In this document: positions 36,936 through 46,707 of the stretch, one piece after another
How positions within the stretch are numbered: the stretch's first letter is position 1
Layout: the number at the start of each line of letters is the position of its first letter
DNA from: Agromyces fucosus
Lineage (GTDB): Bacteria > Actinomycetota > Actinomycetes > Actinomycetales > Microbacteriaceae
Direction: 5' to 3'
NCBI RefSeq assembly: GCF_004134865.1
Contig: NZ_SDPO01000001.1
Span: 434,001-498,000, forward strand
Length of the DNA: 64,000 nucleotides
Notes under the pieces: model-generated
What the model saw: only the letters and a program-made list of their open reading frames with translations
Told to the model about the DNA's origin: nothing
Database searches by the model: none
Translations under genes and position numbers: made by a program

Positions 36936-37262
36936 TCAGACGGCCAGGGTGACCGCGGGATCGATGTGGACGTCGCCGTCCTTGAGCTCGACCTGGTAGA
37001 CCGGGACGGGCTCGTACGCGGGCAGCGTCAGCGGCTTGCCCGTCTTGAGGGAGAACATGGAGCCGTGGGCCCAGCACTCGAGGGTGTCGTCTTCGACGAA
37101 GCCCTCGGCGAGCGAGATGTCGCCGTGCGTGCAGGTGTCTCCGATCGCGAAGACATCACCCGCAGCGTCTTTCACGACCGCGATGGGAACGCCCTCGAGC
37201 ACGAAGCGCGAAGCTTCGTTGACAGCGAGGTCGTCGATGGCGCACACACGCACGGATGTCAC
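36936..37262 (-). CDS. Rieske-type [2Fe-2S] ferredoxin in the suf operon
   Basis: A 108-residue Rieske protein of the non-heme-oxygenase ferredoxin type. The two cluster motifs are CTHGDISLAEG (CxH) and ECWAHGSMFSLKTGKPL (CxxH), which bind a [2Fe-2S] cluster through two Cys and two His. No membrane anchor. The GTG start overlaps the region just after the sufD stop, one base away. No oxygenase is encoded nearby. Its place between sufD and sufC, common in actinobacteria, suggests electron supply for cluster assembly or use as an assembly client (inference). Confidence 0.93.
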   Translation of the reverse strand: MTSVRVCAIDDLAVNEASRFVLEGVPIAVVKDAAGDVFAIGDTCTHGDISLAEGFVEDDTLECWAHGSMFSLKTGKPLTLPAYEPVPVYQVELKDGDVHIDPAVTLAV

Positions 37263-37263
37263 G

Positions 37264-38445
37264 TCAGCGACCTTCCAGTTCAGCCTCGATCGCCGCCGTG
37301 AGGCGGGCTTCGAGGTCGGCCGAGCCGATCTTCTGCACGATGTCGGTGAGGAAGCCGCGCACGACGAGACGACGCGCCTCGTCTTCGCGGATGCCGCGTG
37401 CCATGAGGTAGAACAGCTGCTCGTCGTCGAAACGACCCGTGGCACTCGCGTGTCCGGCGCCTTCGATGTCGCCGGTCTCGATCTCGAGGTTCGGCACGGA
37501 GTCGGCCCGCGTGCCCTCGGTGAGCACGAGGTTGCGGTTCTGCTCGTAGCTGTCGGTGCCGACCGCGGCGTTGCCGATGAGCACGTCGCCGATCCACACG
37601 GTGCGCGCACCGGCGCCCTGCAGGGCGCCCTTGTAGGTCACGCGGCTCTTGGTGTGCGGGGCGTCGTGGTGCACGAAGACCTGCTGCTCGAGGTGCTGGC
37701 CGGCATCGGCGAAGTACAGGCCGAGGGCCTCGATGTCGGCGCCCTGCTCGGCGAGGTGGGTCGAGGGGTTCACCCGGACGACGTTGCCGCCGAGGGAGAC
37801 CACGATGTGCTTCAGGAACGCGTCGCGGCCGAGGCGGGCGAACTGGCTCGAGAGGTGCACGGCCTCGTCGTCCCACTCCTGCAGGGAGACCACCGTGAGG
37901 GATGCCCCGGCGCCGACGAGGATCTCGACGTTCTCGCTGAGGCGGGCAGTGCCCGTGCCGGCGAGCACGACGAAGCCGCGGCTGTTCGGTGCGGCCTCGA
38001 TGACGGTGTGCGCGGCACGCGGCGCGTCGCCGAGGCCCGTGCGGGTCACGAATGCGATCTTCTCGTCTTCACCGGTGACGGAGACGAGCAGGGCCTCGCC
38101 GAACGTCGACCACGCGTTGGCGCTCGCCCGCTCTTCGGGCGTGCCCGCCGTGCCGATGCGCGAGTCGCCCCGCGGGATGTACGAGAAGGCGATGCCCGAG
38201 GCATCCGTCGTCTCGATCGGCAGGCGCGACCCGTCGAGCTCGCCGCCGATCAGGTCGGCGAAGGTCGCGATCGGGGAGAACTTCCACTCGTGCTCGCGAC
38301 CGGTGACGGGTGCGAACTCGTCGACGTTCACCGAGCGGAAGCGCTCGGAGCGGGTCTGCACGGGCACGAAGGCGCCGTCGGAGTGCGCGACGAGGCCGTG
38401 CTGCTCCGCGGTGGGCATGGCTGTGCTGGTCATCTGGGCGGTCAC
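37264..38445 (-). CDS. sufD: Fe-S cluster scaffold protein SufD
   Basis: A 393-residue SufD, partner of SufB in the scaffold. The beta-helix core shows the characteristic GKGRHxxxxVxLGGNxxR-like segment (DAFLKHIVVSLGGNVVRVNP) and VTYKGALQGAGARTVWIGDV, and the C-terminal helix region ends GHASATGRFDDEQLFYLMAR, shared with SufB. GTG 38445 is chosen because GGTGGG lies about 8 bases before it; ATG 38433 is a shorter alternative. It starts two bases after the sufB stop codon. Confidence 0.95.
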   Translation of the reverse strand: MTAQMTSTAMPTAEQHGLVAHSDGAFVPVQTRSERFRSVNVDEFAPVTGREHEWKFSPIATFADLIGGELDGSRLPIETTDASGIAFSYIPRGDSRIGTAGTPEERASANAWSTFGEALLVSVTGEDEKIAFVTRTGLGDAPRAAHTVIEAAPNSRGFVVLAGTGTARLSENVEILVGAGASLTVVSLQEWDDEAVHLSSQFARLGRDAFLKHIVVSLGGNVVRVNPSTHLAEQGADIEALGLYFADAGQHLEQQVFVHHDAPHTKSRVTYKGALQGAGARTVWIGDVLIGNAAVGTDSYEQNRNLVLTEGTRADSVPNLEIETGDIEGAGHASATGRFDDEQLFYLMARGIREDEARRLVVRGFLTDIVQKIGSADLEARLTAAIEAELEGR

Positions 38446-38447
38446 TA

Positions 38448-39866
38448 CTAGCCCACCGATCCTTCCATGCCCATTTCGATGAGCTTGTTGAGTTCCATCG
38501 CGTATTCCATGGGGAGCTCGCGCGCGATCGGCTCGATGAAGCCGCGCACGATCATCGACATGGCCTCGGTCTCGTCGATGCCACGGCTCATCAGGTAGAA
38601 GAGCTGCTCCTCGCTGACCTTGGAGACGGTCGCCTCGTGTCCGAGCTTCACGTCGTCGACGCGGATGTCGATCGCCGGGTAGGTGTCGGAACGGGAGATC
38701 GTGTCGACGAGCAGGGCGTCGCAGACGACGCTGTTCGCCGAGTGGTGCGCGTTCGCGTCGATGCGCACCTCGCCGCGGTAGCCGGCCCGGCCACCGCCGC
38801 GCGCGATCGACTTCGAGACGATCGACGACTGCGTGTACGGCGCCATGTGGATCATCTTCGCGCCCGCGTCCTGGTGCTGGCCCGGGCCCGCGAAGGCGAC
38901 CGAGAGGGTCTCGCCCTTGGCGTGCTCGCCCATGAGGAAGATCGACGGGTACTTCATCGTGACCTTCGAGCCGATGTTGCCGTCGACCCACTCCATGGTG
39001 GCGCCTTCGGCAGCGGTCGCGCGCTTGGTCACGAGGTTGTAGACGTTGTTCGACCAGTTCTGGATCGTCGTGTAGCGCACGCGTGCGTCTTTCTTCACGA
39101 TGATCTCGACGACGGCCGAGTGCAGCGAGTCGCTCTTGTAGATCGGCGCCGTGCAGCCCTCGATGTAGTGCACGTAGCTGCCCTCGTCGGCGATGATCAA
39201 CGTGCGCTCGAACTGGCCCATGTTCTCGGTGTTGATGCGGAAGTAGGCCTGCAGCGGGATCTCGACGTGCACGCCCTTCGGCACGTAGACGAACGAACCG
39301 CCCGACCACACGGCCGTGTTGAGCGCCGCGAACTTGTTGTCGCCGGCGGGGATGACGGTGCCGAAGTACTCCTCGAAGAACTCGGGGTGCTCCTTCAGGG
39401 CGGTGTCGGTGTCCATGAAGATGACACCCTGGCGCTCGAGCTCTTCGTTGATCTGGTGGTAGACCACCTCGGACTCGTACTGCGCGGCGACGCCGGCGAC
39501 GAGGCGTTGGCGCTCGGCCTCGGGGATGCCGAGCTTCTCGTACGTGTTCTTGATGTCGTCGGGCAGGTCTTCCCAGGTCTGGGCCTGCTTCTCGGTCGAG
39601 CGCACGAAGTACTTGATGTTGTCGAAGTCGATCTCCGACAGGTCGGCGCCCCACGTGGGCATCGGCTTGCGCTCGAAGAGCTGCAGGGCGCGCTGGCGAC
39701 GCTGGAGCATCCATTCGGGCTCCGATTTCAGCGCGGAGATGTCGGCGACGACCTCCGGCGAGATGCCGCGTCGGGCTGATGCCCCCGCGGCGTCGGAGTC
39801 GGCCCAGCCGAACTCGTAGGTGCCGAGTCCTTCGAGTTCCGGTCGGTCGATCAGTACGTCCGTCAT
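38448..39866 (-). CDS. sufB: Fe-S cluster scaffold protein SufB
   Basis: A 472-residue SufB, the main scaffold on which Fe-S clusters are assembled. Characteristic segments are [59 protein letters not shown] and the end [20 protein letters not shown]. The ATG has GAGGGAG upstream. It is the first gene of sufB-sufD-Rieske-sufC-sufT. The cysteine desulfurase SufS and SufU are not in this window, and no SufR-type repressor gene precedes it. Confidence 0.97.
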   Translation of the reverse strand: MTDVLIDRPELEGLGTYEFGWADSDAAGASARRGISPEVVADISALKSEPEWMLQRRQRALQLFERKPMPTWGADLSEIDFDNIKYFVRSTEKQAQTWEDLPDDIKNTYEKLGIPEAERQRLVAGVAAQYESEVVYHQINEELERQGVIFMDTDTALKEHPEFFEEYFGTVIPAGDNKFAALNTAVWSGGSFVYVPKGVHVEIPLQAYFRINTENMGQFERTLIIADEGSYVHYIEGCTAPIYKSDSLHSAVVEIIVKKDARVRYTTIQNWSNNVYNLVTKRATAAEGATMEWVDGNIGSKVTMKYPSIFLMGEHAKGETLSVAFAGPGQHQDAGAKMIHMAPYTQSSIVSKSIARGGGRAGYRGEVRIDANAHHSANSVVCDALLVDTISRSDTYPAIDIRVDDVKLGHEATVSKVSEEQLFYLMSRGIDETEAMSMIVRGFIEPIARELPMEYAMELNKLIEMGMEGSVG

Positions 39867-39961
39867 GCTCTCCCTCTTCTCCTCCCGTGCAACCGGCTAT
39901 CAGGCCGGCTCATTCCCCTCGTGAGTCGAGGTGCTCGTTGAGTGGGTGATGATGTGCCCGG

Positions 39962-39975
39962 TGGCGCTAGTGCCA
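39962..39975. promoter_or_regulatory. Imperfect palindrome TGGCGCTAGTGCCA in the sufB/ctaA intergenic region
   Basis: A 14-bp dyad with 12 symmetrical positions, about 95 bases before sufB and 142 before ctaA. It could be an operator for an iron- or redox-responsive regulator of the SUF operon. No regulator gene is adjacent and no match to a named site is claimed. Confidence 0.3.
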
Positions 39976-40117
39976 ACCTAAGATGGTATGCGGCCCGTGG
40001 CGCGCGATCTCGCGCGGTCGGCGGGCCTACCAACCCCTCAAGTCTATAGGGTCGCGGCAGGCGCCGGGCAGGACTCCCAGTGCCGTCACAGCGCGATCCG
40101 GATCAGGAACGACCCGC

Positions 40118-41023
40118 GTGACCCGCTCTCTCCGCTTCTTCGCCTGGGCCTCGTTCGTCGCGCAGGTCACGATCATCGCGACGGGCGGCGCGGTGCGGCT
40201 GACCGGGTCCGGCCTCGGCTGCCCGACCTGGCCCACCTGCACGGCCGAGTCCCTGGTGCCGACCGACGAGCTGACGTACCACTCGCTCATCGAGTTCGGC
40301 AATCGCATGATGACGGGCGTGGTCGGCATCATCGCGCTCGTCGTGTTCGTGCTCGTCTGGCGCATCCGTCGCGAGCGGCGCGACCTCTTCACCCTGTCGT
40401 TCATCGTCGGCGTCGGCATCGTCGCGCAGGCGATCGTGGGCGGCATCACTGTGTGGACCGGGCTGAACCCGTTCATCGTCGGGTTCCACTACGTCTCGTC
40501 CCTCGCGCTCGTCTGCGTCACCGCGGCGTTCCTCGCCCGCATGGACTCCCCCGCCGGTCCGCGCGAACCCGCGGTTCCCGGGTGGTACGCCGGCCTCACC
40601 CACCTCACGAGCGCGGTGCTGCTCGTCTCGATCGTCTTCGGCGTGCTGACCACCGGCTCTGGGCCGCACTCGGGCGATGCCGAAGCCGGTCGCACGGGCT
40701 TCGACTCCGAGATCCTCGAGCACGTGCACGCGTGGCCCGGCTACGCGCTGCTCGTGCTCACCCTCGTGCTCGTCGTCGCGGCGTGGCGGCTGAAGCTGCC
40801 GACGCTCCGCTGGTCGATCGCACTGCTCGCGGTCGAGCTCGTGCAGGTCGGCGTCGGCCTCTACCAGGCGCGGAACGGCCTACCGGCGTTCGCGGTCGGC
40901 GTGCACATGGTGCTCGCAGCGCTCACGGCGGCCGCGATGACGATCGTGATCATGCGACTCAAACGCCCCGTGGCGGCCGATGCCGCGGCCGAAGCGTCGC
41001 CCGTCGAGGCATCCGCTCACTGA
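40118..41023 (+). CDS. ctaA: Heme A synthase CtaA (COX15)
   Basis: A 301-residue multi-helix membrane protein that oxidises heme O to heme A for cytochrome c oxidase. The first helix leads into ATGGAVRLTGSGLGCPTWPT, the family signature with the loop cysteine. Conserved histidines sit in YHSLIEFGNRMMTGVVG and in later helices (EHVHAWPGYALL, GVHMVLAAL). I chose GTG 40118, where AGGA lies nine bases upstream and the protein starts just before helix 1; the open frame extends about 45 codons further with unlikely, basic sequence. CtaB, which supplies its substrate, is encoded 1.2 kb away. Confidence 0.94.
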   Translation: MTRSLRFFAWASFVAQVTIIATGGAVRLTGSGLGCPTWPTCTAESLVPTDELTYHSLIEFGNRMMTGVVGIIALVVFVLVWRIRRERRDLFTLSFIVGVGIVAQAIVGGITVWTGLNPFIVGFHYVSSLALVCVTAAFLARMDSPAGPREPAVPGWYAGLTHLTSAVLLVSIVFGVLTTGSGPHSGDAEAGRTGFDSEILEHVHAWPGYALLVLTLVLVVAAWRLKLPTLRWSIALLAVELVQVGVGLYQARNGLPAFAVGVHMVLAALTAAAMTIVIMRLKRPVAADAAAEASPVEASAH

Positions 41024-41102
41024 CGCCGCCGCAGCTTCGGAGATCTGCATCCGCCCGGGCTCCGTTCGCTGATCTCATCCGATCTCGTGCAGGCCACCTG
41101 CC

Positions 41103-41930
41103 TCATGCCGCGCGAAGGTGCAGACCCTGGCCGACTGCACGGACGATGACGTGCTGCACACCCGGCCAGTCGTCGACCACCTGTCGGTACCCGACACGGA
41201 TGACACGGTAACCGCTCAGCAGCAACGCCGCGTCATGGGCGTTGTCCGCGACACGCTGTTCGCCGATGTGATGCCCGCCGTCGATCTGCAGCACCAGGCG
41301 ATCGCCCAGCAGGAAGTCGACCCTGTGACCCTCGATCCACGCCTGCGGAACGATTCGGATGCCGAGCCATCGAAGTCGCGGCAGCACGATCGATTCGAGC
41401 CCGGAATCGGCGAACGGGTTCGCGGCGACGAGCAGATCGCGCGCCCGACCGCGCAGTGCGAGCCGCGAGAGCCCCTCGAGATCGACGAGACCCTTCCGGA
41501 GGGCCGACTCCCACACGGTGAGCGCCGCCTCGAACGGCTGGCACGCAGCGACCAGCGCGAGCACGTTCTCGATCGGATCCACGAGCGAGTCCGGATGCCG
41601 CGGCAGCACCGGTCGCGCCCAGTGCACAGTGCCGTGGTGCTCGGGCACGGCAGCGTGCGGAGCGGCGGCGACGTGCAGCCTCGGATGCGCGAGCACCCAG
41701 AGCCCGAGGCGACGCGCCTGGGTGATGCACGAGAGCACCACTCCCGCCGTCGCTGCCGCGCGGAGGTCGCGATCGGCGTCGGGCAGTGCCAGCCAGTTGC
41801 GGCGCACTCGAATGACGATGCCCTGGTCGACCGCGGTCCGGAGGTGATGGCGTGAGTACCCGACCGCCTGGAGGCTCGTCGCCCTGGCGACTCCACCTGC
41901 ACGTCGCATCGCGTGTTCGAGGTCTCTCAT
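41103..41930 (-). CDS. DUF559 protein with AbiEi-like N-terminal wing domain
   Basis: A 275-residue protein of a large actinobacterial family of unknown role. Residues ~1-60 (MRRAGGVARATSLQAVGYSR, HHLRTAVDQGIVIRVRRNWLAL) resemble the winged-helix domain of type IV toxin-antitoxin AbiEi antitoxins. The C-terminal domain is Vsr/restriction-endonuclease-like: VDFLLGDRLVLQIDGGHHIG with Asp205 and Asp217. The residue usually acidic in PD-(D/E)xK nucleases ('VVEIDG') is Gln215 here, so nuclease activity is doubtful. It lies alone between ctaA and ctaB, convergent to ctaA, with no toxin partner or methylase nearby. Confidence 0.85.
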   Translation of the reverse strand: MRDLEHAMRRAGGVARATSLQAVGYSRHHLRTAVDQGIVIRVRRNWLALPDADRDLRAAATAGVVLSCITQARRLGLWVLAHPRLHVAAAPHAAVPEHHGTVHWARPVLPRHPDSLVDPIENVLALVAACQPFEAALTVWESALRKGLVDLEGLSRLALRGRARDLLVAANPFADSGLESIVLPRLRWLGIRIVPQAWIEGHRVDFLLGDRLVLQIDGGHHIGEQRVADNAHDAALLLSGYRVIRVGYRQVVDDWPGVQHVIVRAVGQGLHLRAA

Positions 41931-42228
41931 GTCGACGACGATGCCGCGGCGGCGACCGACGAGACGCGGCGCGAGGCGATCGGTGGCGGATCGGCCAAGG
42001 AACGGGGCAGAGGAGGAGGAGTCGCCTGCACCGCAAAAACGGTGATCCGCGCCGGATCGGACCCGGATGCCGGATGGCTCCGATTCTGCGCAGATCTCCG
42101 AGGCAGTGGCGGCCGCCGAATTGACGGCAGGACGACGGGCCGGTCGGCGGGCGCGGGCCGAACCGGCGGCCGGCCGCCGGCTGCCTGCTGCCGACTGCCG
42201 GTAGGCAGAGGCTACGCGGGCGGTGCGG
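41931..42228. other. Gap between DUF559 gene and ctaB: palindromes, no gene
   Basis: No convincing gene. An 18-bp perfect palindrome, CCGGCGGCCGGCCGCCGG, lies at 42163-42180, followed by CTGCCT...AGGCAG arms at 42181-42208. Both lie downstream of ctaB on the minus strand and may fold as its terminator, though no T-run follows. The left part would hold the DUF559 promoter, which I could not pinpoint. Confidence 0.4.
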
Positions 42229-43149
42229 CTAGAACGGCAGCAGCGGGTCGATGCCGACCGCGAGGAACAGCAGCGACAGGTAGGCGATCGAGCCGTGGAA
42301 GACCCGCATCGGGGAGACCTGCTGGTGGCGGATCGCGAGGTTGTACAGGCGGTGGGTCTCGTAGATGAACCAGACCCCGGTGACGACGGCGACCGTCGAG
42401 TAGACGAGCCCCATGCCGGCGATCGGGATGAGCAGCAGGGAGCACGCCACGGTCGCCCACGCATAGAGGATGACCTGCAGCCCCACCTGCGCGCGACCGC
42501 GGACGACGGCGAGCATGGGCACGCCTGCAGCCGCGTAGTCGTCTTTGTACTTCATCGAGAGCGGCCAGTAGTGCGGCGGCGTCCAGAGGAAGATGATGAG
42601 GAAGAGGATGAACGGCGGCCAGCTGAGGTCGCCGGTGACCGCGGCCCAGCCGATGAGCACTGGCATGCATCCAGCGACGCCGCCCCACACGATGTTCTGC
42701 GCCGTGCGGCGCTTCAGGATCAGGCTGTAGAAGACGACGTAGAGCAGGATCGCCCCGAGCGAGAGCGCCGCGGCGAGCCAGTTCGTGAAGAGGCCGAGCC
42801 AGACGATCGACGCGATGCCGAGTCCGTAGGCGAACACGAGGGCCTCTCGGTCGCTCAGTTCGCCGGTGACGAGCGGGCGCCCCTGCGTGCGCTTCATGAC
42901 GCGGTCGATGTCGCGGTCGATGTAGCAGTTGAACGCTCCGGCCGAACCGGCGCTCATGGCCCCGCCGATGAGGGTCGCGATGAGCAGCCAGAGGCTCGGC
43001 AGCCCTTGCTGGGCGAGGATCATCGTCGGTGCGGTCACGACGAGCAGCAGCTCGATCACGCGCGGCTTGGTGAGCGCGAGGTAGGCGGCGAGCTTTCGCC
43101 GTACGGTCATCGCCGGTCGGTCGTGTCGGGTCTCTACGGCTGCCTGCAT
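42229..43149 (-). CDS. ctaB: Protoheme IX farnesyltransferase CtaB (heme O synthase)
   Basis: A 306-residue UbiA-type prenyltransferase that attaches a farnesyl group to heme B. The allylic-diphosphate motif is [20 protein letters not shown], and the second Asp-rich loop is in [15 protein letters not shown]. About nine transmembrane helices. Earlier, [20 protein letters not shown] is the family start signature. The ATG at 43149 has AGAGGA upstream. It is divergent from the transketolase gene, a common actinobacterial order (ctaB-tkt). Confidence 0.96.
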   Translation of the reverse strand: MQAAVETRHDRPAMTVRRKLAAYLALTKPRVIELLLVVTAPTMILAQQGLPSLWLLIATLIGGAMSAGSAGAFNCYIDRDIDRVMKRTQGRPLVTGELSDREALVFAYGLGIASIVWLGLFTNWLAAALSLGAILLYVVFYSLILKRRTAQNIVWGGVAGCMPVLIGWAAVTGDLSWPPFILFLIIFLWTPPHYWPLSMKYKDDYAAAGVPMLAVVRGRAQVGLQVILYAWATVACSLLLIPIAGMGLVYSTVAVVTGVWFIYETHRLYNLAIRHQQVSPMRVFHGSIAYLSLLFLAVGIDPLLPF

Positions 43150-43477
43150 CGTTCCTCTTCCGGCGCGCGGGCGCGCATGTGCCGCCACGCCCGCGTTCGA
43201 TTCTATGACATCATGTGTCGATGGTGCAGGTAAGCGTTTTCCCGCCATGCCCCGCGCCTCACTCCCCCCGACGGGTCTCGTGAACTTCCCGTCACGGTCA
43301 CGAAACGTGAGGAGTCCATATACTTGGCATTGCGCGCCCGACGGCGCGAATTCGAACTGCCGTCCGGTGCCGACGACCAACGGGTCATCCGCCGGGCACA
43401 TCGCGCCGTAGCGACTCCGGCGGTGACGGGGAACATCGGTTCCCGGCGCCGTCCATGACCGGAAGGAACAGCACATC
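43150..43477. other. ctaB-tkt divergent regulatory region
   Basis: A 328-base non-coding stretch between divergent genes. Plausible -10 boxes are TAGAAT on the minus strand near the ctaB start and TATACT on the plus strand (43319-43324), which would leave a ~150-base tkt leader. No riboswitch motif recognised. Confidence 0.45.
43319..43324 (+). promoter_or_regulatory. -10 box TATACT for the pentose-phosphate operon
   Basis: TATACT differs from consensus TATAAT by one base. The expected -35 position holds GGTCAC, a poor match, so the promoter is tentative. Confidence 0.4.
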
Positions 43478-45571
43478 GTGGCAACTCTGCAGTGGGAATC
43501 TCTCGACGACCAGGCGGTCGACACGGCCCGCGTCCTCGCGGCCGACGCCGTCGAGAAGGTCGGTAACGGGCATCCCGGCACCGCGATGAGCCTCGCGCCC
43601 GCCGCCTATCTCCTCTTCCAGAAGGTCATGCGCCGCGATCCGTCCGATCACGCGTGGCTCGGCCGCGACCGCTTCATCCTCTCCGCGGGTCACTCCTCGC
43701 TGACGCAGTACGTGCAGCTCTTCCTCGCCGGCGACGGCCTCGAGCTCTCCGACCTCGAGTCGCTGCGCACCTGGGGTTCGAAGACCCCCGGTCACCCCGA
43801 GTACGGCCACACCGCGGGCGTCGAGATCACGACCGGCCCGCTCGGCCAGGGCCTCGCCTCGGCCGTGGGCTTCGCGTACGCCGCTCGCTTCGAGCGCGGC
43901 CTCTTCGATCCGGATGCCGCAGCGGGCACGAGCCCGTTCGACCACTTCGTCTACGTCGTCGCGGGCGACGGCGACCTGCAGGAAGGCATCACAAGCGAGG
44001 CGTCCTCGCTCGCCGGCCACCAGCAACTCGGCAACCTCGTCGTGATCTACGACTCCAACCAGATCTCGATCGAAGACGACACCAACATCGCCTTCACCGA
44101 AGACGTCGCGAAGCGCTACGAGTCCTACGGATGGCACGTGCAGACCGTCGACTGGAAGAAGACGGGCGAGTACGTCGAAGACGTCGCCGAGCTGCACGCC
44201 GCGATCGAGGCCGCCAAGGGCGAGTCCGACAAGCCGTCGATCATCATCCTGAAGACGATCATCGGCTGGCCCTCGCCCGGCAAGCAGAACTCCGGCAAGA
44301 TCCACGGCTCGGCCCTCGGCGCCGCCGAGCTCGCCGCGACGAAGGAGGTGCTCGGCTTCGACCCCGAGCAGAGCTTCGTCGTCGCCGAAGAGGTGCTCTC
44401 CCACACGCGTGGCGCCGTCGAGCGCGGAGCAGCCGAGCACGCCGAGTGGCAGCTCGCCTTCGACGCATGGGCGGCGGCGAACCCCGACCGCAAGGCGCTC
44501 CTCGACCGCCTCGAGGCCGGCGAGCTCCCCGCCGACGTCGAATCCGTCCTCCCCGTCTTCGAGGGCGGCACCGAGGTCTCCACGCGCGCCGCGTCGGGCA
44601 AGGTCATCAACGCCCTCGCCGGCGTGCTGCCCGAGCTCTGGGGCGGTTCGGCCGATCTCGCCGAGTCGAACCTGACCACGATCAACGGGGCGGCGTCGTT
44701 CATCCCGGCCGAGTGGTCCACGCACGAGTTCTCGGGCAACCCCTACGGCCGCGTGCTGCACTTCGGCATCCGCGAGCACGCCATGGGCGCCATCGTCAAC
44801 GGCATCGTGCTGCACGGGAAGACGCGCGCCTTCGGCGGCACCTTCCTCATCTTCAGCGACTACATGCGGCCCGCCGTGCGCCTCGCGGCGCTCATGCAGG
44901 TGCCGTCGATCTTCGTCTGGACCCACGACTCCGTCGCCCTCGGCGAAGACGGCCCGACCCACCAGCCGATCGAGCAGCTCGCGACGCTCCGGGCGATCCC
45001 GGGCCTCACGGTCGTGCGGCCCGCCGACGCCAACGAGGTCGCGCACGCCTGGCTCGAGGTCCTGAAGCGCACGGATGCCCCGGCGGGCATCGCCCTCACC
45101 CGCCAGAACATCCCCGTGTTCGTGCGGGGCGCGGCCGAGGCATCCGGCGACACTCTCGCTGCCGCATCGAACGTCTCGAAGGGCGCCTACGTGCTCGCCG
45201 AGGCCGCATCGGGCACGCCCGACGTGATCATCATCGCGACCGGCTCCGAGGTGCAGCTCGCGCTCGCGGCCCGCGAGACGCTCGCGGCGGAGGGCATCGG
45301 CGCTCGCGTCGTCTCGGCTCCGTCGCTCGAGTGGTTCGAGGAGCAGCCGGCCGAGTACCGCGGGCAGGTGCTGCCCGCCGGCGTCACGGCCCGCGTCTCG
45401 GTCGAGGCCGGCCTCGCGCTGTCGTGGCACCGCTACCTCGGTTCGCGCGGCCGTGCGGTGTCGATCGAGCACTTCGGCGCCTCCGCCGACTACAAGACCC
45501 TGTTCCGCGAGTTCGGCATCACGGCTGAAGCCGTCGTCGCCGCCGCCAAGGAATCGCTCGCGTCGGCCTGA
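43478..45571 (+). CDS. tkt: Transketolase
   Basis: A 697-residue TPP enzyme that moves two-carbon units between pentose and triose/tetrose phosphates. The thiamine site is [20 protein letters not shown] with [16 protein letters not shown], and the substrate end shows [20 protein letters not shown] and [20 protein letters not shown]. The start is GTG with AAGGAA upstream. First gene of tkt-tal-pgi-zwf-opcA-pgl, covering the oxidative and non-oxidative pentose pathway plus glucose-phosphate isomerase. Confidence 0.98.
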   Translation: MATLQWESLDDQAVDTARVLAADAVEKVGNGHPGTAMSLAPAAYLLFQKVMRRDPSDHAWLGRDRFILSAGHSSLTQYVQLFLAGDGLELSDLESLRTWGSKTPGHPEYGHTAGVEITTGPLGQGLASAVGFAYAARFERGLFDPDAAAGTSPFDHFVYVVAGDGDLQEGITSEASSLAGHQQLGNLVVIYDSNQISIEDDTNIAFTEDVAKRYESYGWHVQTVDWKKTGEYVEDVAELHAAIEAAKGESDKPSIIILKTIIGWPSPGKQNSGKIHGSALGAAELAATKEVLGFDPEQSFVVAEEVLSHTRGAVERGAAEHAEWQLAFDAWAAANPDRKALLDRLEAGELPADVESVLPVFEGGTEVSTRAASGKVINALAGVLPELWGGSADLAESNLTTINGAASFIPAEWSTHEFSGNPYGRVLHFGIREHAMGAIVNGIVLHGKTRAFGGTFLIFSDYMRPAVRLAALMQVPSIFVWTHDSVALGEDGPTHQPIEQLATLRAIPGLTVVRPADANEVAHAWLEVLKRTDAPAGIALTRQNIPVFVRGAAEASGDTLAAASNVSKGAYVLAEAASGTPDVIIIATGSEVQLALAARETLAAEGIGARVVSAPSLEWFEEQPAEYRGQVLPAGVTARVSVEAGLALSWHRYLGSRGRAVSIEHFGASADYKTLFREFGITAEAVVAAAKESLASA

Positions 45572-45597
45572 CGCGCGCCAGAAGAGGAGATACTCCC

Positions 45598-46707
45598 ATG
45601 ACCAGCTCCCCCACTGCAGCACTGTCGGAGGCGGGCGTCAGCATCTGGCTCGACGACCTCTCACGTGAGCGCATCGCTTCCGGCGACCTCGCCCGACTCA
45701 TCGCCGAACGCGACGTCGTCGGCGTGACCACCAACCCGACGATCTTCGCCGGCGCCCTCGCCAAGGGCGAGCGCTACGCCGCGCAGGTGCACGAGCTCGC
45801 CGCCGCCGGCGCCGACGTCGACACCGCGGTCTTCGAGATCACGACCGACGACGTGCGCGACGCGGCCGACGTCTTCCGTCCCGTGTACGACCGGTCGAAC
45901 GGCTTCGACGGGCGCGTCTCGATCGAGGTCTCCCCCGCGCTCGCTCGCGACACCGCCGGCACGATCGCCGAGGCCAAGACGCTCTGGGCCAAGGTCGACC
46001 GCCCGAACGCCATGATCAAGATCCCCGCGACCGCCGAGGGCCTCGACGCGATCACCGAGGCCATCGGCTCGGGCATCAGCGTCAACGTCACGCTGATCTT
46101 CAGCCTCGACCGCTACCGACAGGTCATCGCCGCCTACCTCGCCGGGCTCGAGCAGGCGAAGGCCGCCGGCATCGACCTGTCGACCATTCACTCGGTCGCC
46201 TCGTTCTTCGTCTCGCGCGTCGACACCGAGATTGACAAGCGACTCGAGTCCATCGGCACCGACGAAGCGCTCGCGCTGAAGAGCAAGGCCGGCATCGCGA
46301 ACGCTCGCCTCGCCTACGAGCTCTTCGAGCAGGAGTTCGGCGGCGAGCGTGCCGCGGCGCTCCTGGCATCGGGTGCGAACCGCCAGCGCCCGCTCTGGGC
46401 GTCGACCGGTGTCAAGGACCCCTCGCTGCCCGACACGTTGTACGTGACCGAGCTCGTCGCACCTGGCGTCGTGAACACGATGCCCGAGAAGACGCTCGAG
46501 GCCACCTTCGACCACGGCGTCATCGTCGGCGACACCGTCACCGGCGCGTACGCGCAGGCCGGCACGGTGCTCGACGCGCTCGCGGGCGTCGGTGTCGACT
46601 ACGACGACGTGACCCTGCTGCTCGAGAAGGAGGGCGTCGACAAGTTCATCGTCTCGTGGAACGAACTGCTCGACACCGTTCGCGGCGCGCTGGAGGCCGC
46701 ACGATGA
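45598..46707 (+). CDS. tal: Transaldolase
   Basis: A 369-residue transaldolase of the longer actinobacterial type. The Schiff-base lysine is in [20 protein letters not shown], following [19 protein letters not shown]. It exchanges dihydroxyacetone units between sugar phosphates. AGGAG lies upstream of the ATG. It is coupled to pgi by an ATGA overlap. Confidence 0.97.
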   Translation: MTSSPTAALSEAGVSIWLDDLSRERIASGDLARLIAERDVVGVTTNPTIFAGALAKGERYAAQVHELAAAGADVDTAVFEITTDDVRDAADVFRPVYDRSNGFDGRVSIEVSPALARDTAGTIAEAKTLWAKVDRPNAMIKIPATAEGLDAITEAIGSGISVNVTLIFSLDRYRQVIAAYLAGLEQAKAAGIDLSTIHSVASFFVSRVDTEIDKRLESIGTDEALALKSKAGIANARLAYELFEQEFGGERAAALLASGANRQRPLWASTGVKDPSLPDTLYVTELVAPGVVNTMPEKTLEATFDHGVIVGDTVTGAYAQAGTVLDALAGVGVDYDDVTLLLEKEGVDKFIVSWNELLDTVRGALEAAR

